Part shown: positions 58,706-64,000 of the stretch, one piece after another
Layout: every line of letters starts with the position of its first letter
Numbering within the stretch: the first letter of the stretch is position 1
Origin: CAZTAO01 sp964611645
Lineage (GTDB): Bacteria; Armatimonadota; UBA5829
Direction of reading: 5' to 3'
NCBI GenBank assembly: GCA_964611645.1
Contig: CAZTAO010000003.1
Span: 124,001-188,000, forward strand
DNA length: 64,000 bases
Program-made: the position numbers and the translations under genes
Notes under the pieces: generated by a model
The model's database searches: none
Told to the model about the DNA's origin: nothing
The model's input: only the letters and a program-made list of their open reading frames with translations

Positions 58706-59416
58706 ATGGACGTCCAGAACGCGCAAATCAGGATTGATGCATTCGTGAGTAAGTGGCACCAACCGCTCTTCCGTTACTGCAGCGACAACCAGAAGCAGGC
58801 CTCGTGGTACCTCTGGATGGCTATGTACTTCAGTTTGAGGAGCCTTCGGCATCTGGCTGGTGCGCGGGACGTGACGGGGTGCTTTGTCGTGGCACGGTCG
58901 TGCCTGGAACACGACGTAGCCATTGCAGCAATCGCTGAGGACCGAAGTTTGGGTGACAAGTACATTGATTACGAGGCGCATGGAAAGAACAGGTTCCTTC
59001 AGAGGCGCAAGACCGCCGAGGTCGAGGGGGACTGGACTGGCATTGAGAACTATATGGCGAATCGTTACGGTCCTGACTTCGCACAGAAGAACAAGCCCAG
59101 CTGGCACGACGGATTTCGGAATCTGTGCAAGACGGCCAAGCGCGAGGGGGAACTTGCCACTCATGTTGCCTATTGCCAGGTTGTTCACGGGACCATCTGC
59201 GGGGTGCAATTACTCAACTACTTCGGGACGCTGGGTAAGCAGGCATGTGTTGATTGCTCGACTCAGTTGGTGAAAATCCACACTCTCAGCTACCTCACGA
59301 CAACGGAAAGTGTACTAGAACTCCTATTTGGTGATCTGTGGACCCCGGCCAAGAAGCAATGCACCGGTGATCTAAAGAGCCTGGCTGAGTCGATTGTTCT
59401 AAGCCCGCAGAAGTGA
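58706..59416 (+). CDS. Conserved-looking helical protein of unknown function
   Basis: 236 residues, no signal peptide. Mostly helical, with SLEH-like VARSCLEHDVAIAAIAEDRS (about 53-75), which recalls DUF5677 and other HEPN-like proteins. No catalytic motif can be named. It is the first gene after the ribosomal terminator and may be transcribed from the overlapping promoter. The ribosome site is poor (GTGGAATG). Codon use seems less biased to G/C at third position than in the ribosomal genes. The link to DUF5677 is a guess. Confidence 0.5.
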   Translation: MDVQNAQIRIDAFVSKWHQPLFRYCSDNQKQASWYLWMAMYFSLRSLRHLAGARDVTGCFVVARSCLEHDVAIAAIAEDRSLGDKYIDYEAHGKNRFLQRRKTAEVEGDWTGIENYMANRYGPDFAQKNKPSWHDGFRNLCKTAKREGELATHVAYCQVVHGTICGVQLLNYFGTLGKQACVDCSTQLVKIHTLSYLTTTESVLELLFGDLWTPAKKQCTGDLKSLAESIVLSPQK

Positions 59417-59551
59417 CCGGATTACTCGTGGGGCACCTGCCGGGCAAGGCTTAGCCACTCCAGTAGCAGCGGTTATGTACTCGTCCGGCGCGTCTGGAAT
59501 GTCCCGCTGGTGAGCAACCAAATATGCTCTTGAAGGAGGAAACGGAACAAC

Positions 59552-60553
59552 ATGAGCAACAGGGCCATCGCTATCTTTGGTGTAGGCGCGTACTTGCTAT
59601 CAGTAGTGTCATCTGCTCAGGACGCCGAGGGAATGTCTACCGTGCCACTCGCCGTAGTCGTGGTATCAGGAATCCTGACCGTATTGTTCCTTATTACGGC
59701 AATGGCCCGGTTATGGAAGAATGCGAGATATGCGTCAATAATACTTGCATCATCAGCCATTGCGCTCCTCGTACTAGGTGTAGTAGTAGAAGTAGTTCCA
59801 GGTGCATCCGAATCTGGAACCGCATCTGTTATTGCGTTCAACGTCACCAAGATAGTCCACCTCCTCGCGTTGTTCCTTGCGGTAGCACTTTTGTGGGCAA
59901 TTCCAAGCGCTCGAACGAACAAGAGCCCCGTCTACCTGAGCACGCTGGTTAGCCTCGCCACTGTAAAGGCCCGCGTAGCTTTGCTTGAGATGCAGAGCCC
60001 TGGGCGTTTGTTCGGCGGAGTTGATGAGGAGAGCTTTGAGAGAGCGCAGCAGTTTGCGGCGCTGTATGCGGGCGCGCTCGTGAGAATCTACATGGTACAT
60101 ATCGCTAAAGCACGAAAGATGAGACTTACCGGAGTGTCGTGGGAGGAGTTTGATGCGGAGATGGAAATCGACTCTGGCATCGTCTGGGCTCTTGAGCCGA
60201 GCGACTCGGACACCGACGACGATCTCGGGTGCGACGAGTTCCCAGTGACTTCTGACATGTACATGGCTTATATCAAGCAGTTCTTCACGCGTAGTATATC
60301 TGCATTGGAGAAGGCCATAGAGGACGCCACGCATGGGCAGCAGCACCAGGCCGTTGATGACTATGCTTTGGCAGCGGACCAGTTCGTCGAGAGCATCATG
60401 TCGATTGCTGCGTACGGGGAGACAGGTCAGAGTCCCAGTTACGACGAGTTTCTGATGAGCGTAAATGAGTTCGCAGCTAGGTTACGAATGCGCGTACAGC
60501 GCATATGCTCCCAGGTCCTGAATGGGCATGCCGTCACAAGAACCTGGGACTGA
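59552..60553 (+). CDS. Membrane protein of unknown function
   Basis: 333 residues with AAGGAGGAAAC before the ATG. Three or four hydrophobic segments occupy residues about 5-20, 30-50, 60-80 and 95-118; the remainder is a cytoplasmic-type helical domain with an acidic stretch (SDSDTDDDLGCDEF, about 212-225). Codons are more A/T-ending than in neighbours and a REP element lies 39 bases after the stop, so recent acquisition is plausible. I do not recognise the family. Confidence 0.55.
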   Translation: MSNRAIAIFGVGAYLLSVVSSAQDAEGMSTVPLAVVVVSGILTVLFLITAMARLWKNARYASIILASSAIALLVLGVVVEVVPGASESGTASVIAFNVTKIVHLLALFLAVALLWAIPSARTNKSPVYLSTLVSLATVKARVALLEMQSPGRLFGGVDEESFERAQQFAALYAGALVRIYMVHIAKARKMRLTGVSWEEFDAEMEIDSGIVWALEPSDSDTDDDLGCDEFPVTSDMYMAYIKQFFTRSISALEKAIEDATHGQQHQAVDDYALAADQFVESIMSIAAYGETGQSPSYDEFLMSVNEFAARLRMRVQRICSQVLNGHAVTRTWD

Positions 60554-60591
60554 AGCGATGGGAAGCGGAAATCCCGATACCGTGCCTCTTC

Positions 60592-60667
60592 GTTTCGGGA
60601 TCTGCGGAGTGGTTGGGGGCGGTATCCCTGTAACATGGGTCATCGGTCGCTCCTCAAATCCCGAAAC
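60592..60667. repeat. Solitary REP element, diverged long form
   Basis: Arms GTTTCGGGATCT (60592-60603) and AAATCCCGAAAC (60656-60667) with the shared right part GGTCGCTCCTCAAATCCCGA. Same family as the RAYT-flanking elements near 21400 and 22150, about 38 kb away, with a changed loop. Confidence 0.8.
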
Positions 60668-60684
60668 ACCTGCCAGTCGTATAT

Positions 60685-61494
60685 TTACTGCGGTGAGGAG
60701 CGCTTGTAGGGGGGGACTGTGCTGGTGAAGCGGACGTCGAAGAGGTCGTCTCGGCGGTCGTAGTAGTAGCCGGCGTCGGTCTGTTCGGGGTCGATGTCTG
60801 CTATCAGAAGCTGCTCGGTGTCGATCTTGGCCGCCACTACATCCACGCCCGATGGCCCCACTATCCTCGATACCGCGAACTGCTGCGGCCCGGCGGCGTT
60901 CACCGCTACCAGGAAGCAAGTGTTTTCCGACGCTCGGGCGCGGTAAGTCCCCTCAAGCACCGGAAGCTTCCACTTCTCCGGCCCCACGCAGTGGGATATG
61001 TTGACGATCACCCTCGCGCCCTGGTTGCGCAGGTATCGGAATGGCTCGGGGAAGCGGGCGTCGTAGCAGATAAGCACGCCCATGTGGATGCCGTCTATCT
61101 CGAATGTGTTCAGGGTTTCTCCCGGGGAGAAGAACCGCTCATCCGCCGGCATCAGGTGGAGCTTGTCATATCGCAGGACCACATCCCCGCCATCGTCAAT
61201 CACCAGTGCGGAGTTCATTAGCCTGTTCTGGTCCTGCTTGATGGTGCCCAGGACTACCCATATATGGTGCCGCGCGGCAAGCTCGGCGACCCCGTAGTTG
61301 AGGCGGGATATACTCACGGCATCAATGTCCCACGGGTGGGCGAAATACATTGGGGGGTAGCCGGATAGCGCACATTCCGGCAGGGCAATCACACGAGCGC
61401 CAGCCTCAGCGGCCTGCCTAACCGCCATTTCTATCCGCTCATAGTTGTCCTCCGGTGAGGAGGTCACAGTCATCTGGAATGCGGCTACTCGCAT
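60685..61494 (-). CDS. Carbon-nitrogen hydrolase (nitrilase superfamily)
   Basis: 269 residues from the ATG at 61492-61494, 7 bases after AGGAGCC; an in-frame upstream start would add an unlikely Pro/Val-rich stretch. The catalytic triad is Glu40 (IALPECALSGY), Lys111 (RYDKLHLMP) and Cys143 (LICYDARFPE). Such enzymes hydrolyse amides or nitriles, for example omega-amidase, carbamoylputrescine or NAD-related amides; the substrate is not clear. On the minus strand a TATAAT (61557-61562) upstream gives a short leader with a GGGACGG-type hairpin. Confidence 0.85.
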   Translation of the reverse strand: MRVAAFQMTVTSSPEDNYERIEMAVRQAAEAGARVIALPECALSGYPPMYFAHPWDIDAVSISRLNYGVAELAARHHIWVVLGTIKQDQNRLMNSALVIDDGGDVVLRYDKLHLMPADERFFSPGETLNTFEIDGIHMGVLICYDARFPEPFRYLRNQGARVIVNISHCVGPEKWKLPVLEGTYRARASENTCFLVAVNAAGPQQFAVSRIVGPSGVDVVAAKIDTEQLLIADIDPEQTDAGYYYDRRDDLFDVRFTSTVPPYKRSSPQ

Positions 61495-61569
61495 TGCGGC
61501 TCCTGGGAATGGGACTAATGGGACACATGGGACGGGTGGAACCACCCAACCGTCCCATTATACCCCATT

Positions 61570-61812
61570 TTACTCGAGAACAGCTTCAATATCCTTTACT
61601 TCGGGTACCTGCTGCTTGATTACTCTTGCCACGCCGGACTGCAAGGTCATCGCCGCCATCGGGCAGCCGTGACATGCTCCCTGCAACTTTACCTTCACTA
61701 TTCCGTCGTCAGTAACCTCTACCAATTCTACATCGCCGCCGTCCGCCTGTAAATGCGGTCGGACTATCTCCAGCGCTTCTTCAACTCTCTCTCTAAGGGT
61801 CAGTTCAGCCAT
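61570..61812 (-). CDS. Nfu/NifU C-terminal-domain Fe-S protein
   Basis: 80 residues, MAELTLRERVEEALEIVRPH and LQGACHGCPMAAMTLQSGV with the CxxC (Cys47, Cys50) that carries a shared [4Fe-4S] cluster in a dimer. Nfu proteins pass clusters to target enzymes. The gene lies 30 bases after the IscU-like gene and is probably on the same transcript. Confidence 0.92.
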   Translation of the reverse strand: MAELTLRERVEEALEIVRPHLQADGGDVELVEVTDDGIVKVKLQGACHGCPMAAMTLQSGVARVIKQQVPEVKDIEAVLE

Positions 61813-61842
61813 CTTGGTTCTCCTGTCGTTTGGTCGTATCTA

Positions 61843-62277
61843 TCAGGCTTCCACTTCGCACTGGTGCAGTTCCTCGTCACTCTTGAGGTCCAGCCCTTTG
61901 CCCGTGGTCTTCTTGAAGTAGTCGTCCAATGCGCTCCTCACGGCCTGCTCCGCAAGCACCGAGCAGTGCATCTTCACCTTCGGCAGCCCGCCCAGCGCTT
62001 CCGCAACTGCGGAGTTGGTGAGCGCCAGAGCTTCGTCTATGGTCTTGCCCTTGATCAGCTCGGTAGCCATACTGCTGGTTGCTATTGCCGCGCCGCAGCC
62101 GAATGTCTTGAACTTCACATCCTCTATGATGTTGTCTTTTACCTTGATATACAGCTTCATTATATCGCCGCAGACCGGGTTTCCCACATTCCCGATGCCG
62201 TCCGCGTTCTCTATCTCGCCCACATTCCGCGGGTTGGCAAAATGCTCCATTACTTTGTTGCTATATGCTTGAGTCAT
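61843..62277 (-). CDS. iscU: IscU/NifU-N-like Fe-S cluster scaffold
   Basis: 144 residues from the ATG at 62275-62277 after GAGGAGCG. The three scaffold cysteines are in GNPVCGDIM, FKTFGCGAAIA and KMHCSVLAE, and the Asp after the first is the one that eases cluster release. It assembles [2Fe-2S] clusters with a cysteine desulfurase, which is not in this window. Its start overlaps the stop of the MarR-like gene (ATGA). Confidence 0.92.
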   Translation of the reverse strand: MTQAYSNKVMEHFANPRNVGEIENADGIGNVGNPVCGDIMKLYIKVKDNIIEDVKFKTFGCGAAIATSSMATELIKGKTIDEALALTNSAVAEALGGLPKVKMHCSVLAEQAVRSALDDYFKKTTGKGLDLKSDEELHQCEVEA

Positions 62278-62894
62278 CCCACAACGCTCCTCTCCATCTG
62301 CTTGCTGCAGTCCCCCGCCGATTCCTTCCTCAGCCGATTGACCACACAAAACGCCACATGTTCCATTCCGCATCTCGCGCAAGCTCTTTCCACCTCAGAT
62401 TCTGCGGAAAGCGCAGCCCCAATGAACCCTTCCAGGCCATCCACCAGCGCCGACTTCCTCTCCGGCTGCATACCCGCCAGCGACTGCTCGAACCACTCAG
62501 CCACCCGACCACGGACCTTGTCCACTATCTCTATCCCGGCAGGCATTATGCATACGAAAGTCGTGCGCCTGTCGTTCTCATTCTCCCTGCGGCTTACCAA
62601 ACCCTTCTTCACCAGCCGCTCAACAAGCTGGCTGGCAGCCGACACGCTCACACCCATCGCAAACGCAATCTGGTTGACCGTGGACGGGTTATGCGCCCGT
62701 ATATGCCGCAAACACTCCACCAGCGAGTAAGTAATCTCATCCGATTCGCAGCAACTAAGCGCTTCCCGCTCCGACCTATGCACGATTTCCACAAACAACT
62801 CCGCCAAAGCGCCCGCATACTGGGTGGATTCCCTGGAGGCTCCAACGCAGGAATCATCTGCCCCTATATCAAGTTGTGCCGTCTGAGTGTTCAT
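62274..62894 (-). CDS. MarR-family regulator with C-terminal cysteine cluster
   Basis: 206 residues from the ATG at 62892-62894. The winged-helix core has STVNQIAFAMGVSVSAASQL and VKKGLVSRRENENDRRTTFV, the classic MarR helix-turn-helix and wing. The C-terminus carries cysteines 172, 175, 183 and 196 (RACARCGMEH, AFCVVN, GDCSKQ), and another pair lies near residue 48 (LSCCESDE). Four clustered cysteines in a regulator coupled to iscU and nfu suggest that it senses Fe-S clusters, metal or redox. The promoter contains a fitting palindrome. Confidence 0.75.
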   Translation of the reverse strand: MNTQTAQLDIGADDSCVGASRESTQYAGALAELFVEIVHRSEREALSCCESDEITYSLVECLRHIRAHNPSTVNQIAFAMGVSVSAASQLVERLVKKGLVSRRENENDRRTTFVCIMPAGIEIVDKVRGRVAEWFEQSLAGMQPERKSALVDGLEGFIGAALSAESEVERACARCGMEHVAFCVVNRLRKESAGDCSKQMERSVVG

Positions 62895-62906
62895 AGTCTC
62901 TCTACC

Positions 62907-62966
62907 GTTAAGCGCCTTAACCAATAAGCTACTTCATTATACCACGAAACCGCAGGGACTAATCAA
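62907..62966 (-). promoter_or_regulatory. Promoter and palindromic operator of the MarR-iscU-nfu unit
   Basis: Minus strand: TTGATT (62961-62966), 19-base spacer, extended -10 TGGTATAAT with TATAAT at 62936-62941. A perfect 15-base palindrome, GTTAAG-CGC-CTTAAC (62907-62921), lies between the -10 box and the start codon, just downstream of the predicted transcript start (about 62929). This is where a MarR autorepressor would bind. Confidence 0.6.
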
Positions 62967-63164
62967 GCCAGCGGCACAATCCATCCACATGATACCTCGC
63001 ACCGCTATGCGTACGTATCCCCTGTATATGGGTACTGTCACTAGTTACTTTGGGTGTGCAAAGTACCTATTATGTAGTATAGGCTCTGGGAGTGTCTGAA
63101 CCTGGCAGCAGGCATCCCTGAGCGGTCGGAAGCAGCATGAAAAGCGCCGACGAGGAGAGTCATT

Positions 63165-64000
63165 ATGGGGACGAGAATGAGCCCAATCTATCTGCTGGCA
63201 GTTACACTCCTACTGATTGTTGCACTCATGGGGGCGGTCCCGGTGCGGAGCGAGGTGGCAACTGAAGCGCCTGGGGACACGCCGCTCGCCTATCTTGTGG
63301 CGTGGGGATACAATGCATTCGAGCAATGCGATATCCCGGCGGGCGCCAACTACGCGGGCGTGGCTGCCGGCTATCTCCACAGCGTGGCGGTCAAGACCGA
63401 TGGTTCCCTTGTGGCTTGGGGATGGAACAGCGACGGCCAGTGCGACGTGCCACTCGGCAACGTCTATGCAGCGGTGGCCGCAGGATACACCCACAGTGTG
63501 GCCCTGAAGTCGGATGGCTCACTTGCTGCCTGGGGTGGTAACTGGGATGGCGAGACTGATGTCCCCGCAGGCAGCGACTACGTGGCAATTTCCGCAGGTT
63601 ACTATCACAATCTTGCGCTGAAGTCCGACGGCAGCTTGGCAGCTTGGGGCGACTTCTGGATGGGCCAGTGCGACGTCCCGGCGGGCAATGATTTCAAAGC
63701 AATCGCGGCGGGCAACGGATACAGCCTGGCGCTCAAGACCGACGGTTCTATTGCCGCGTGGGGGGACAACTGGTCCGGCCAGTGCGATGTGCCGACCGGC
63801 GGTGGCTACGCAGCTATCGCGGCCGGAGGTTCGCACGGGCTGGCACTGAGATCGGACGGGTCGCTTGCAGCCTGGGGGGCCAACTGGCTTGGCCAGTGCG
63901 ATGTTCCGGCAGGTAACGACTTTGTTGCCGTATATGCTGGTGATGCGCACAGCGTCGCCATTAAGTCGGACGGTTCTGCCGTGGCTTGGGGAAACGGTTT
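63165..64000 (+). CDS. Secreted RCC1-repeat protein (3' end beyond window)
   Basis: About 278 codons from an ATG preceded by GAGGAGAG; the frame is open to the right edge. Residues 1-28 (SPIYLLAVTLLLIVALMGAV) are a signal peptide, and RCC1-type repeats of about 38 residues begin near 42 with the core LKSDGSLAAWG and spacer GQCDVPAGNDF. Both are close to the repeats of the protein at 2457-5930. Secreted, probably a propeller-like binding protein. Confidence 0.75.
   Translation, partial: MGTRMSPIYLLAVTLLLIVALMGAVPVRSEVATEAPGDTPLAYLVAWGYNAFEQCDIPAGANYAGVAAGYLHSVAVKTDGSLVAWGWNSDGQCDVPLGNVYAAVAAGYTHSVALKSDGSLAAWGGNWDGETDVPAGSDYVAISAGYYHNLALKSDGSLAAWGDFWMGQCDVPAGNDFKAIAAGNGYSLALKTDGSIAAWGDNWSGQCDVPTGGGYAAIAAGGSHGLALRSDGSLAAWGANWLGQCDVPAGNDFVAVYAGDAHSVAIKSDGSAVAWGNG

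Noticed and set aside
63085..63164. Possible structured RNA upstream of the second RCC1 gene
   Set aside because: Only short imperfect stems are visible (GTCGG/CCGAC) and no known riboswitch core could be recognised.

Overview
The window reads as a GC-rich bacterial chromosome segment. Several features point to an Armatimonadota-like lineage: a secreted prepilin-like protein with the H-X9-DG motif and the FPVFAQAREKARQAACLSN signature (32828-33475), large secreted RCC1-repeat proteins, frequent TTG starts and REP-like dispersed palindromes. That assignment is inference, because no rRNA lies in the window.

Left part (1-29807), mixed accessory and housekeeping genes. It opens with a partial sugar-type oxidoreductase, a polysaccharide-deacetylase-like gene and a 1157-residue secreted RCC1-repeat protein. 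A membrane gene broken by an in-frame TAA stands divergent to a heavy-metal efflux operon, which consists of a small Cys-rich exported protein, a TolC-like channel, a periplasmic adaptor and a CusA-like RND pump. Next come a membrane protein, a secreted HEXXH metallopeptidase candidate, a glutamate-1-semialdehyde-aminomutase-like aminotransferase, a RelE/Phd toxin-antitoxin pair, an amidohydrolase with a CPBP-type membrane protein, and a REP-associated tyrosine transposase (RAYT) flanked by its palindromes. The part closes with two secreted proteins and an ABC ATPase/permease/TPR operon.

Middle part (29825-33475): a long-form SRP RNA followed by dnaX and ybaB, a conserved arrangement, then a small His/Cys protein and the prepilin-like protein.

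Ribosomal block (33589-58652): an almost uninterrupted str-S10-spc-alpha superoperon, rpsL-rpsG-fusA-tuf then rpsJ through rplQ, truA, rplM and rpsI. Two tandem promoters and a leader with mutually exclusive antiterminator and terminator hairpins precede rpsL. A second, divergent EF-G-like GTPase sits between rplE and rpsN, which is not the classical order. rpsI is followed by an intrinsic terminator.

Right part (58706-64000): two accessory genes of unknown function next to a solitary REP element; then on the minus strand a nitrilase-superfamily hydrolase and a three-gene unit of a Cys-rich MarR regulator, an IscU-like scaffold and an Nfu-like protein; finally the start of a second secreted RCC1-repeat protein that runs off the right edge.

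Most notable signals: the attenuator ahead of rpsL, the EF-G paralogue inside the spc operon, the MarR regulator with four C-terminal cysteines driving Fe-S genes, the RAYT/REP unit, and the nonsense-interrupted membrane gene. No tRNA, rRNA or CRISPR array was found.
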